This document shows, in pieces, positions 52,329 through 60,956 of a stretch of 64,000 nt of DNA (its first letter is position 1; the number at the start of each line of letters is the position of its first letter). The DNA comes from Herpetosiphon llansteffanensis (GTDB lineage: Bacteria > Chloroflexota > Chloroflexia > Chloroflexales > Herpetosiphonaceae). The stretch lies in the NCBI RefSeq assembly GCF_003205875.1, contig NZ_PUBZ01000091.1, forward strand, positions 1-64,000, read 5' to 3'. Below the pieces are notes generated by a model, which did no database searches, was not told the origin of the DNA, and saw only the letters and a list, made by a program, of their open reading frames with translations. The translations under genes were made by a program, and so were the position numbers.

Positions 52329-52671
52329 TCATCTGAATTTGATTGTTAGCGATTTGGCTGAGGCGTGTGATTTCTTTTGTCGTTATTTTGATTTTGCTGT
52401 GCTGGCGACCAAAGGCTCCAGTTTGGCGGTCTTGCAAGGCCAAGCCCAATTTAGCTTGGTTTTAAGCCAAAAAAACGAGCTACCGCAGTATCCTGCTGGT
52501 TTTCATGTGGGCTTTATTCTTGAATCGACCGCTGCTGTTGACCAATGTTTTGCCCGTTTGCAGGCTGAATATGCGGCGACAATTCAGCAACCGCATCCAA
52601 TGCGCGGCAGCTATGGCTTCTACGTTGAAGCGCCTTCAGCAATGTTGATTGAGGTGAGTACGCTGCTTTAA
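52318..52671 (+). CDS. VOC (glyoxalase/bleomycin-resistance fold) protein
   Basis: 117 residues with the two beta-alpha-beta-beta-beta modules of the VOC fold: 'MQLNHLNLIVSDLAEACDF' and 'HVGFILES...' then 'PMRGSYGFYVEAPSAMLIEV'. A metal-binding His and the terminal Glu ('MLIEV') are present. Substrate not predictable. Start at 52318 lies within the last codons of the MarR-like gene, so the two are coupled. Confidence 0.88.
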   Translation: MQLNHLNLIVSDLAEACDFFCRYFDFAVLATKGSSLAVLQGQAQFSLVLSQKNELPQYPAGFHVGFILESTAAVDQCFARLQAEYAATIQQPHPMRGSYGFYVEAPSAMLIEVSTLL

Positions 52672-52775
52672 CGTGCAATTAGCATGACGTTTGCATTCGA
52701 TCGGTATAAGCATAGCTTCACGCTCTTCGCGTTCTTTGTGGTTCCCGTCTCGCTTAGTCCTGCGCATTGAACGCC

Positions 52776-53234
52776 TTATCGCTCATTCGGATAAAGCGTT
52801 GCTGTGTGCAGGGCTCGGCGTTGGCGTTGGCGAATACGAATCTTGTGCCTTAAGCGATCAACGAGCCAACCAAGGGCTAGGCCAATGCTGGCAATTTTGA
52901 GCGCTCTAACGCCGTAGCCACGCTGGCTAAACTTCCAGAGATCGGGGTTCACAAACAGATTTTGTAGATAGCAAACGCCAAGCAGATAGCTACTAGTTGC
53001 GATCAGTGGCGCTAACAGCAGATAGTGCTTGTGAGCAAATAAGCCACCAATCAGTAAACTAAAACTCATAATAAGATACAGGAAGAAACGGTGACTGAAT
53101 GGCTCATTGCGGGCAAATATAAGCTGGGTTGCTGAAATACCGAGCACTAATGGACGCAACCCGATCCATTGCAATAACAAGCAGCTCGTAAATGCTAATA
53201 TTGCGAGCCAATTACTTTTAAAAAGATACTGCAT
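52776..53234 (-). CDS. Hypothetical multi-pass membrane protein
   Basis: 152 residues with about four membrane helices (about residues 8-38, 50-65, 68-90, 108-125) and a basic C-terminal tail. No family recognised. Upstream flank has an 'aaagatactg' start region without an obvious strong ribosome site. Confidence 0.6.
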   Translation of the reverse strand: MQYLFKSNWLAILAFTSCLLLQWIGLRPLVLGISATQLIFARNEPFSHRFFLYLIMSFSLLIGGLFAHKHYLLLAPLIATSSYLLGVCYLQNLFVNPDLWKFSQRGYGVRALKIASIGLALGWLVDRLRHKIRIRQRQRRALHTATLYPNER

Positions 53235-53360
53235 AACCTAAGTATAAAAGAAATAATTTTGGGATCAACTATGTTTGTTGTAACAAATGCGTAACAAAAA
53301 AACAGCAGCTAGAATGCAATAGCTCTAGCTGCTGATGGTTTGATGAACAATACTTGGAAT

Positions 53361-54581
53361 TTAGGCTTTTGAATCGTTGATCGAGGCTGTTGGGCTTGGT
53401 TGGAGCGTAATCACGGTTACTTCTGGTTTGGTGCCAAGCCGGAAGGGAATGCCCCAATAGTTGGTGCCTGGGTTGATGTAAAGCAGCGATTGCGCTACTT
53501 GATAGTGGCCCATTGAATGTTCCAAAAAGGCTGAGGCCATGCTCCAGCCAAGTTTGGGGATGGCAAATTGGCCGTAGTGGGTATGCCCGCTCAATGTCAA
53601 TGGTACGTTGCGTTCGGCCAATGCTGGCCAGAGGGCTGGGTTATGCGCCAAGACCACGTGAAAATCGTTGGCCGGAATATTGGTCAAGGTTTTGGCAATA
53701 TCTGGTCCAACTGCTTCGCGACCCGCTGCCACATAGGTTCCGGCGGGATCGCCAGTGCCCGCCAACCACCAACGCACCCCGCGATAGTTAAAAGCAGTGG
53801 CTTGATTGACTAAAACTTTGATGCCCATCTGTTCTAAGCCAGCGCGCACGCCATCCCACCCTGCATAGACATCGTGGTTGCCTGCGATCGCGACCACACC
53901 TAATGGTGCTGAAAGCTGGCCGAAGGCAGCAGCAAACGGCTTAACATCATCGACATAATCATCAACTTGATCGCCAGTCATCACAATCAAATCGGGCTTG
54001 GCTGCTTCGATTGCCTCGACCACATTGCGCAAATGGTGGCGCGACGTATGCGGCCCAACATGAGTATCCGAAATTTGTACAATCTTCAAGCCTGCCAGTT
54101 CGCTGGGCAATTGCGGCAAATTGGCGGTCAATTCGCGCACGGCCAAGCGGCGTGAGCCAAAATAGGCCAAGCCAATACCTGCCAAATAGAGTAGCCCAAT
54201 GCCGCCAGCAAGGCTACGCCCAACGATGCCACTGCTATGAAACGGCAAGCCGATGATTAAACCGACCAAGCCACCCATGGCCATCAGCGGCAACAGCAAT
54301 TGGCTATACCAAAATGGTCGAAAGCCCCATAAGCGCAGATGCGCCGATGGTGCAACCGGCCCGCCAAACGAGCGCGCAACGAAGAGCAATGGAATATAAC
54401 TCAGCAGCATCAAGCCGACGATGCTGAACCAACCACCAGGGATGATGCTATAAAACACGCTGCCAATAATCAGCCAGCACAAGGCCATCCATGCCATCAC
54501 AATGCTGGCGATTTTGCTCCGATTAAGCTGTTGCGGTCGTGCTCGACGTTGGGGTCTGCTGTTTGCCTCTGATGAAGCCAT
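53361..54581 (-). CDS. Membrane-anchored metallophosphoesterase (YkuE/YaeI-like)
   Basis: 406 residues: about four N-terminal membrane helices (about residues 25-150) followed by a calcineurin-like phosphoesterase. Metal-binding motifs are 'KIVQISDTHVG' (D-x-H), 'IVMTGDQVDDY' (GDxxD), 'AIAGNHDVYAG' (GNHD) and 'LTLSGHTHYGQF' (GHTH). In characterised relatives the substrate is a membrane phospholipid/lipid-A pyrophosphate. Start at 54581. Confidence 0.93.
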   Translation of the reverse strand: MASSEANSRPQRRARPQQLNRSKIASIVMAWMALCWLIIGSVFYSIIPGGWFSIVGLMLLSYIPLLFVARSFGGPVAPSAHLRLWGFRPFWYSQLLLPLMAMGGLVGLIIGLPFHSSGIVGRSLAGGIGLLYLAGIGLAYFGSRRLAVRELTANLPQLPSELAGLKIVQISDTHVGPHTSRHHLRNVVEAIEAAKPDLIVMTGDQVDDYVDDVKPFAAAFGQLSAPLGVVAIAGNHDVYAGWDGVRAGLEQMGIKVLVNQATAFNYRGVRWWLAGTGDPAGTYVAAGREAVGPDIAKTLTNIPANDFHVVLAHNPALWPALAERNVPLTLSGHTHYGQFAIPKLGWSMASAFLEHSMGHYQVAQSLLYINPGTNYWGIPFRLGTKPEVTVITLQPSPTASINDSKA

Positions 54582-54830
54582 ACGCTATTTCCTCTCTGGG
54601 ATGATTAAATTGCATATTTCGCTGTGCCGCCATCGCAAGCACCTAGGTAGTGTACTACGAGTTGCCTGCTTGCCAAGCCTTTGTCATAGATGTTCAAAAA
54701 GCCAACAATTCTGCAATGCTTGTTCAGCTTCGTGTCCTTCGCGCTCTTCGTGGTTGCGCTTACATTGATACTTGACTCTGCCACTGTGTCAGGCTTTATG
54801 GTTTGCTCATTAATCTGAAGGAGCAATAGC
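54582..54830. other. Spacer with one repeat word, no gene seen
   Basis: Divergent intergenic space. It contains one 'cttcgtgtccttcgcgctcttcgtgg' repeat word at 54728-54755. A TTGACT at 54774 may be a minus-35 element for the next gene but the minus-10 is unclear. Confidence 0.5.
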
Positions 54831-55874
54831 GTGCAAATACCAATCAGCCAAGCGCCAGCGCAGCAGCAAACCCAAGCAAGCTGGTTTCGGACATTACTAA
54901 GCCATCGTGGCGTTCAATTGACGTTCGTTTTGTGGATTGTTGGCCATGGCCTGATCGTGTTGTTGACCAATGGCGCGTTGCCGTTTGATCGGCCTGCGTT
55001 TGCTGGTGCGCCCTTTCTGATGCAGATGCTTGTGCCAAGCATTATGCTGATTGAAGTGTTTGTATTGATGGGTTTGACCTATATGCTCACGCGCAAACGC
55101 ACAATCCCTGATCTTGCTGCGCGCGCTCCTGAACGGAGCCAAGCCTTGCGCGAAACACTTGGATTAATCGCCTATGCCGCGTTTGGCCAAGCGTTGGGCT
55201 GGGTTTTAGGCCCGTTATTGGGCTTCAAGCCCTTCAGTTTTCATTTGGCAGGAACTTTGGTTGGTGGGCATAGCGATTTAGCGGTAGCCGAAGTGTGGAG
55301 CTGGGCAATTTATAATTTTGTGGTTTATGCGGTTGGGCCGTATCTGTGGTTTCGGCGGCGCTATTCGGCAGCTCAGCTCAACTTGGTCTCAAGCAATCGC
55401 CGCAATGATTTGCTGGTAATTGGCGTGATTGGTATTTCAGAAATATTATTCGAGTTAACAACCTTGAGTACCAGCCTCAATCGCTTAAGTTTTAGCCAAT
55501 TGGCCTTGGGCTTGCCACTTTCCTTTGTGATTTATGGCATTGGCACTGTGCTGCCAACCATGGTGCTGATCTATTCAATTTTGGTTCCGCGCTTCCTCAA
55601 ACTGACGAATTCGGCTATCACCACGGTGCTGCTTGGCGGTCTGTGCTATGCGCTGGTGCACATGGCCGAGGCTTGGACCAACTTTAGCACGCCAACCAAT
55701 GCGCTAATTTCAATTATCTTTATGCTGATCAATTACTTTGGGGCTGGCATGATCAAAACGGTGCTGACCTTGCGCACAGGCAATGCCTCGGTCCATGCCT
55801 GGGGCTATCACGCTATCGCGCCGCACGTCATCATTGATACGCCGCATATCATCACTATCTTCGGCATTCGCTAA
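54831..55874 (+). CDS. Multi-pass membrane protein resembling CPBP intramembrane proteases
   Basis: 347 residues, GTG start, about nine helices. The C-terminal half has a CPBP-like order: 'EILFELTTL' in place of the catalytic EExxxR, 'GGLCYALVHMAEAW' (FxxxH-like) and 'HAIAPHVIIDTPHI' (HxxxD). The Glu-Glu pair is not intact, so it may be a non-catalytic member or another family. AAGGAG precedes the start. Confidence 0.6.
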   Translation: MQIPISQAPAQQQTQASWFRTLLSHRGVQLTFVLWIVGHGLIVLLTNGALPFDRPAFAGAPFLMQMLVPSIMLIEVFVLMGLTYMLTRKRTIPDLAARAPERSQALRETLGLIAYAAFGQALGWVLGPLLGFKPFSFHLAGTLVGGHSDLAVAEVWSWAIYNFVVYAVGPYLWFRRRYSAAQLNLVSSNRRNDLLVIGVIGISEILFELTTLSTSLNRLSFSQLALGLPLSFVIYGIGTVLPTMVLIYSILVPRFLKLTNSAITTVLLGGLCYALVHMAEAWTNFSTPTNALISIIFMLINYFGAGMIKTVLTLRTGNASVHAWGYHAIAPHVIIDTPHIITIFGIR

Positions 55875-55943
55875 ATCGAAGGGGCAGTTGAGAGGGATCA
55901 GGGGCCAGTAGCTAGAGTGTTTCATTGAATTGGCATCAATGTT

Positions 55944-56075
55944 CCCTCACCCCCCAAGCCCCCTCGCCCACTGAACGCGGGCGAGGGGAGCACTTCTTTT
56001 TTACCCATGCATTGCGGATGAACCACGAGATTAAAGCCCCTCGCCCGCGCACGGGAGAGGGGTTGGGGTGAGGGG
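55944..56075. repeat. REP/MITE-like inverted-repeat element, second copy
   Basis: Contains the same mirrored blocks as the element at 38.2 kb: 'CCCTCACCCCCC', 'CCCTCGCCC', 'GCGGGCGAGGGG' and on the other side 'CCCCTCGCCCGCGC', 'GGGAGAGGGGTTGGGGTGAG'. The middle differs. No coding capacity. Confidence 0.75.
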
Positions 56076-56079
56076 ATCA

Positions 56080-56174
56080 TGGGCCAGTAGCTAGGGGCTT
56101 ATTCATATGCCGACCCATGACAACTAGCCCCTGACCCCTCGATTTATGCTCTATGTTCTATGCTCTATGTTCTT
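56080..56174. repeat. Short CTATGYT run and repeat words
   Basis: 'gggccagtagctaggggc', 'cctgacccctcg' and a CTATGYT run at 56146-56172 before the end of the ssuB-like gene. Confidence 0.6.
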
Positions 56175-56930
56175 TTATGCTCCGACGACGCGGGTAGCCA
56201 AAGGATAGCCAGCGCCAAAAATTGCCCCCAGCAGTTGATCTTTGATCGCGGCGAATTCGGCGCTGCCACGTTGGCGGCTACGCGGCAGGTGAATTGGCAA
56301 ATTGAGCGCAATATGTTGATTTTGAATCAACAGCACGCGGTCGGCTAAGGCAATGGCTTCTTCAACATCGTGGGTGACGAGAATGGCGGTGAAGCCCTGA
56401 GCCCACCACAATTGCTCGACTAATTGCTGCATTTCGATCCGTGTGAGGGCATCGAGTGCCCCAAATGGCTCATCGAGCAGCAACAAACTTGGGGTGTTGG
56501 CGATGGCGCGGGCGAGGGCTAAGCGTTGGCGTTCGCCACCAGATAAACCTAAAGGCCAGTCGTAGGCGCGATCGGCGAGGCCAACTTGGTGCAAGGCTTG
56601 CAGGGCTTGATCTGCATTGAGACCAGGCAAACCGAGCGCAACATTCTCCCAAACCCGTTTCCACGGCAGCAAGCGCGCATCCTGAAACATTACCCGCGCC
56701 GCCGGATTCAAGCCAGCGAGCGGGCTATCATCAAGCGCAACTTGGCCAATGGTTGGCTCGGTGAGGCCAGCAATCAAGCGCAAGAGCGTGGTTTTGCCAC
56801 AGCCGCTTTTGCCGATGACGGCGATAAACTCGCCTGGCTTAATTTCAAGATTGATGTCGTGCAAAATTGTGCGGTTGGCAATCGCCTTGCCCAAACCACG
56901 CAGCCCTAATTCAACGCCACGAATACTCAT
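56175..56930 (-). CDS. ssuB: Sulfonate ABC transporter ATP-binding protein
   Basis: 251-residue importer ATPase. Walker A 'GKSGCGKTTLLRLIAG', Q-loop 'VMFQDARLLPW', signature 'LSGGERQRLALARAI', Walker B 'LLLLDEPFGALD', H-loop 'VTHDVEEA'. The SsuB/TauB group is indicated by 'LLPWKRVWENVALGL' and by the adjacent permease, SsuD, SsuA and SsuE genes. Start at 56930 has AGGAG eight bases upstream. It is the last gene of the ssu operon. Confidence 0.93.
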   Translation of the reverse strand: MSIRGVELGLRGLGKAIANRTILHDINLEIKPGEFIAVIGKSGCGKTTLLRLIAGLTEPTIGQVALDDSPLAGLNPAARVMFQDARLLPWKRVWENVALGLPGLNADQALQALHQVGLADRAYDWPLGLSGGERQRLALARAIANTPSLLLLDEPFGALDALTRIEMQQLVEQLWWAQGFTAILVTHDVEEAIALADRVLLIQNQHIALNLPIHLPRSRQRGSAEFAAIKDQLLGAIFGAGYPLATRVVGA

Positions 56931-56956
56931 CACACACACTCCTACGAGATTATTGT

Positions 56957-57778
56957 TTATGCGCCAACTTGCCAACGAAGGCTGCGGCGTTCGATCAAAC
57001 GAGCAATTGTGTCGGCCAATTTGCCAAGCAGGGCATAAATCACAATGCCCATAACCAACACGTCGGTTTGCATAAATTCACGGGCGTTCATGGTCAAGTG
57101 GCCAATGCCCGCGTTGGATGCCAAGCTTTCAGCGACGATCAAGGTGAGCCACATAACTCCCAAGGCATAGCGTAAACCAACCAAAATCGAGGGCAACGCC
57201 CCGGGAAAGATAATATGGCGAAACAAACCCCATTTCGATAGCCCATAGACAATGCCCATCTCGCGCAGCTTGGGATCGATGCTGCGGACACCGTGATAGG
57301 TATTCAGATAGAGCGGGAAGAACACGCCAAACGCTACCAAAAAGAGGCGTGATGTTTCGCCAATGCCAAACCATAAAATCACCAATGGCAGCAACGCCAA
57401 ATGGGGAATATTGCGAATCATTTGGAAACTGCTATCAAACAGCCGTTCGCTGAGTGGAAATGTGCCATTCAACAGCCCAAACACAAAACCAAGGCTGCCA
57501 CCAATTGCCAAGCCAACCAAGGCACGGCGTGTACTAATCGCAATATCGCCAAGCAAATTGTGGTGCAGCAGCAAATCCCAGGTTGTTTGCAGAATCGTGC
57601 TGGGTGCTGGCAAAACCCGTGCGCTGAGCCAGCCAAGCGTTGCCGCAAGTTGCCACACCCCAATCAGCACAATTGGCACCAGCCATGGCAGCCAGCGTTG
57701 GCCCAATTGGCGCAGTTGCAGCCGTCGGGCGGGGCGCGTCGCACTCGTTGTTTGTTCAATCGCCAATGCCATTGCCAT
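56957..57778 (-). CDS. ssuC: Sulfonate ABC transporter permease
   Basis: 273-residue BPD_transp_1 permease with six helices. The coupling EAA loop reads 'LREMGIVYGLSKWGLFRHIIFPGALPSILVGLR'-like text near residues 145-180 and the C-terminal 'GNLTMNAREFMQTDVLVMGIVIYALLG' region is typical of SsuC/TauC. Lies 26 bases before ssuB. Substrate by context: alkanesulfonates. Confidence 0.93.
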   Translation of the reverse strand: MAMALAIEQTTSATRPARRLQLRQLGQRWLPWLVPIVLIGVWQLAATLGWLSARVLPAPSTILQTTWDLLLHHNLLGDIAISTRRALVGLAIGGSLGFVFGLLNGTFPLSERLFDSSFQMIRNIPHLALLPLVILWFGIGETSRLFLVAFGVFFPLYLNTYHGVRSIDPKLREMGIVYGLSKWGLFRHIIFPGALPSILVGLRYALGVMWLTLIVAESLASNAGIGHLTMNAREFMQTDVLVMGIVIYALLGKLADTIARLIERRSLRWQVGA

Positions 57779-57969
57779 GCTCCTTATTGAAGGGCTAGGG
57801 TTCAGGGACTAGGTTTTTAGCCACGAATTGCACGAATTCCACAGATTGTTAGGATTGGGCTATTGGCTGGAGGCTATTGGCTTTCGGATGGATGATCATG
57901 CCAATTCCAACCAATTTTCGATAGCCCATAGCCTGAAGCCTATTGCCTTTATGCTCTATGTTCTATGTT
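57779..57969. repeat. Intergenic repeat mosaic inside the ssu operon
   Basis: 'ccacgaattgcacgaattccacag', 'gggctattggctggaggctattggc', 'tcgatagcccatagcctgaagcc', CTATGYT run at 57950-57978. It separates ssuD from ssuC within one operon, so the repeat would be transcribed. Confidence 0.7.
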
Positions 57970-59115
57970 CTATGTTCTGACTTGGCCCTCACGCCGCGAA
58001 AACTCGTGCAATTGCAATAGCTCACCAAAGATGCCTGGTTGATTGGCTGGTGGCGTTGGTTTGTTGCCCAACGGCAAGCGCGGGAACAACAATTCGGCCA
58101 CGCGATAGGCTTCTTCTAGGTGTGGATAGCCTGAGAGCACAAAGGTATCGATCCCAAGCTCGCTATATTCGAGCATGCGCTCGGCGACCGTGCCCGCATC
58201 GCCAACTAAGGCCGTGCCTGCGCCACCGCGTACCAAGCCAACTCCTGCCCACAAATTCGGGCTAACTTCAAGCTGATCGCGGCGGCCATTGTGCAAGGCT
58301 TGCATGCGCTTTTGGCCAACCGAATCCATTTTGGAGAAGGCTGCTTGAGCAGCGGCAATTGCAGCATCGTCAACATAGCGAATCAGATCGTTGGCTGCAT
58401 CCCACGCTGCTTGGTTGGTTTCGCGCACGATCACATGCATGCGCATGCCGAAGCGAAGCGTGCGCCCATGCTTGGCTGCCAAAGCCCGCACTTGGGCGAT
58501 TTTCTCGGCAACTTGGGCTGGCGGTTCGCCCCACGTCAGATAAACATCAACATGTTTGGCGGCAACTTCGAGCGCTGCTGGCGATGAACCACCAAAATAG
58601 AGCGGTGGATGTGGTTGTTGGACTGGCGGTAAAAGCAATTTGCCGTCGGTGACATGAATATGCTGGCCTTCGAGGGTCACATGTTCGCCAGCCAAGACCC
58701 GCCGCCAAACTTCCAAAAATTCGTCGGTCAGAGCATAGCGCTGATCGTGGTCGAGCTGTAAGCCATCGCTGGCAACTTCGGCAGTGTCGCCACCAGCAAC
58801 TACGTTGATCAACAAACGACCATTGGAAATGCGGTCGAAGGTTGAGGCCATGCGCACGGCTGGGCCAGGCAACATTAAGCCTGGACGAATTGCCACCAAA
58901 AATTTCATCTGGCGCGTAACCGCTGCCAGTGCCGAGGCCAAAACCCAAGCATCCTCACAGTAATGACCAGTTGGCAGCAATGCGCCGGTAAAGCCCAATT
59001 CATCGACCGCTTGGGCAATTTGGCGCAAATAGGGAAACGTCGTCGAGCGGCTAGCCACGGTCGAGGCGAGATAGCGTCCATCGCCGTGAGTTGGAATAAA
59101 CCATAAGATTTCCAT
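57970..59115 (-). CDS. ssuD: FMNH2-dependent alkanesulfonate monooxygenase
   Basis: Releases sulfite from alkanesulfonates using reduced flavin supplied by SsuE. 381-residue luciferase-like (LLM) TIM barrel: '[17 protein letters not shown]', '[21 protein letters not shown]', '[39 protein letters not shown]' region and '[16 protein letters not shown]'. The active-site Cys expected early in SsuD is seen in 'HYCEDAW'. Start at 59115 with AAGGAG upstream. Confidence 0.95.
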   Translation of the reverse strand: MEILWFIPTHGDGRYLASTVASRSTTFPYLRQIAQAVDELGFTGALLPTGHYCEDAWVLASALAAVTRQMKFLVAIRPGLMLPGPAVRMASTFDRISNGRLLINVVAGGDTAEVASDGLQLDHDQRYALTDEFLEVWRRVLAGEHVTLEGQHIHVTDGKLLLPPVQQPHPPLYFGGSSPAALEVAAKHVDVYLTWGEPPAQVAEKIAQVRALAAKHGRTLRFGMRMHVIVRETNQAAWDAANDLIRYVDDAAIAAAQAAFSKMDSVGQKRMQALHNGRRDQLEVSPNLWAGVGLVRGGAGTALVGDAGTVAERMLEYSELGIDTFVLSGYPHLEEAYRVAELLFPRLPLGNKPTPPANQPGIFGELLQLHEFSRREGQVRT

Positions 59116-59218
59116 CGAGCCAAGCTCCTTTATCAATGAGCGCTGTCGTTGGGTCACACCACCCCAGCGAACACCAACGACAGCAGGAAATCATCACTGA
59201 TGATTATACAGATCGGCG

Positions 59219-60211
59219 CTATTGCGCGCTGGTTTGGGCTGGCTGCCACGTCCAGACTGCATCGCGAATGCTGACCTTTTTTGGAATTAAGCCTAATTCA
59301 AAGAAGGTATCGGCAATTTGTTGTTGCTCATTCACTAGCGTATCGTCGAGCGGGCTAAGCCCAAAGGCCTGTTTCTTGGCCACTTCTTCTAAGATTGCTG
59401 CATCAACGCCAATTACGGGAGCCAAAATCTTGGCTACTGCTTGCGGCTCTTGCTGCGACCAAAGCTCAACTTTTTGAATTTCTTCTAAGGTTGCGCTAAC
59501 CAGATCGGGATGCTGCTCGGTAAAGGTTTTGGCGGCCAAATAATAGCTATGGCTGGACGCAAGGCTAGCTCCATCGTGGATCACGCGGGCATCGGTGGCC
59601 TTGAGCGCAATCGTCAAATAGGGTTCCCAAATAATCCAGGCATCGACGCTGCCACCCTCGAAGGCAGGGCGGGCATCGGGCGGAGTCAGAAAAGCTGGCT
59701 CAATATCGCTATATTGCAAGCCTGCCTCGCGCAAGACATCAATCGCAAAATAATGGGCGCTTGAGCCTTTGGCGAAGGCAACTTTTTTGCCTTTCAGCTC
59801 GCTAACGCTTTGAATTGGCGAGTCTTTCGGTACGAGCAAGGCTTGGCCAGTTGGCGAAGCAGCAACCGAAGCGATATACACCAGCGGCGTGCCAGCAGCT
59901 TGGGCAAAAATTGGCGGCGTTTGGCCAGTTGAGCCAAGGTCAATGCTGCCAGCATTCAGTGCTTCCAGCAATGGCGGCCCAGCGGCAAACTCAACCCATT
60001 CAACCTTCACATCTTTGAGCCGATTCTCAAGCGCGCCGTTGCCCTTGAGAATCGGCAACGAGCCACCCTTTTGATAGCCAATCCGCAGGCTGCGGGTGCT
60101 CGTTTGTCCATTCGAAGCAGCATCATTGCTGGTAGAACCACAGCTTGCCAAAAGCCCTACAATCAAAGCCAAGGCCAAGCGTTGCCAACCAATCGAAAAA
60201 CGGCGTGCCAT
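59219..60211 (-). CDS. ssuA: Aliphatic sulfonate binding lipoprotein
   Basis: 330 residues. Signal with lipobox 'LLASCGST' (Cys near residue 24), then NMT1/SsuA-type domain: 'LRIGYQKGGSLPILKGNGALENRL', 'DLGSTGQTPPIFAQAAGTPLVYIA' and 'KGKKVAFAKGSSAHYF'. Binds sulfonates outside the membrane for SsuBC. It lies 103 bases upstream of ssuD and 10 bases after ssuE. Confidence 0.94.
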   Translation of the reverse strand: MARRFSIGWQRLALALIVGLLASCGSTSNDAASNGQTSTRSLRIGYQKGGSLPILKGNGALENRLKDVKVEWVEFAAGPPLLEALNAGSIDLGSTGQTPPIFAQAAGTPLVYIASVAASPTGQALLVPKDSPIQSVSELKGKKVAFAKGSSAHYFAIDVLREAGLQYSDIEPAFLTPPDARPAFEGGSVDAWIIWEPYLTIALKATDARVIHDGASLASSHSYYLAAKTFTEQHPDLVSATLEEIQKVELWSQQEPQAVAKILAPVIGVDAAILEEVAKKQAFGLSPLDDTLVNEQQQIADTFFELGLIPKKVSIRDAVWTWQPAQTSAQ

Positions 60212-60221
60212 GATCTGCTCC

Positions 60222-60779
60222 TTAGGCCACTGCTGCCAATGGCAAAACTCCTAATTGCTGGGCAATATCATCAAGCGCCAGCCCCAAACGTTCTTCTAAA
60301 TGGCGATGAATGCGCGGCTGCGATTTGGTTGCAGTTAATTGAATTTGCTGCTCGGCGGCAAACAGGCTCGGAATAATATGTTTGGCTCCAAGCTGGCGAA
60401 AGCGCGCCGCCAAATCTGCATAAATTTGGCCTTCGGTACGCGCCGATGAGCCAGTAATTATTGGCAATACCAGCGTATTCCGTAAAACTCCTGCTGGAAG
60501 TAAATTAAGCCACGCACGTAATAATTCAGCATAGGTATCCTTATAAATAGGCGTTGCCACAATTAATGCTCCAGCTTGGCGAATAAGTTGGGTATAATGA
60601 CGCACTGCTGGGCTGAATTGGGCTTGGCCGATCAATTCCTCTGGTGGAATATCCCGCACACTCATCGATTTAACGACCAGCGCGTGGCGTTCTAACACAG
60701 CCTTGGAATGCTCCAAAAGCACTGCTGTTGTTGAGCGGGGCGCTGGACTACCCGCTAAAGTTACGACATCAACCACCAC
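60222..60779 (-). CDS. ssuE: NADPH-dependent FMN reductase for sulfonate oxygenase
   Basis: 185-residue flavodoxin-like reductase. 'VVTLAGSPAPRSTTAVLLEH' (FMN phosphate loop), 'ALIVATPIYKDTYAELLRAWLNLLP' and 'PIITGSSARTEGQIYADL' are SsuE-family marks. It supplies reduced FMN to SsuD. First gene of the ssu operon; AAGGAG-like site precedes 60779. Confidence 0.94.
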   Translation of the reverse strand: MVVDVVTLAGSPAPRSTTAVLLEHSKAVLERHALVVKSMSVRDIPPEELIGQAQFSPAVRHYTQLIRQAGALIVATPIYKDTYAELLRAWLNLLPAGVLRNTLVLPIITGSSARTEGQIYADLAARFRQLGAKHIIPSLFAAEQQIQLTATKSQPRIHRHLEERLGLALDDIAQQLGVLPLAAVA

Positions 60780-60839
60780 ACACTCCTTAGATGACTTTCT
60801 TGATAAAGATACTTAACAATTGCTAGTATAGGCAGCTAA

Positions 60840-60880
60840 GGTTCCAAAGTAGGTTCCATGCTGGTAGCAAAGTGGTTCCA
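60840..60880. promoter_or_regulatory. Three direct GGTTCCA repeats upstream of the ssu operon
   Basis: GGTTCCA at 60840-60846, 60852-60858 and 60874-60880, starts 12 and 22 bases apart, close to helical phasing. They lie about 60-100 bases upstream of ssuE and about 80-115 bases upstream of the divergent flippase gene. Candidate operator for a sulfur-status regulator; no regulator gene is adjacent. Confidence 0.45.
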
Positions 60881-60956
60881 AATCAAGCGTATGTGGGATG
60901 GAGTATAATCAGACTTTGTGACCGAACTTAAACAATACCTGGCTTAAGGAGCTTGT

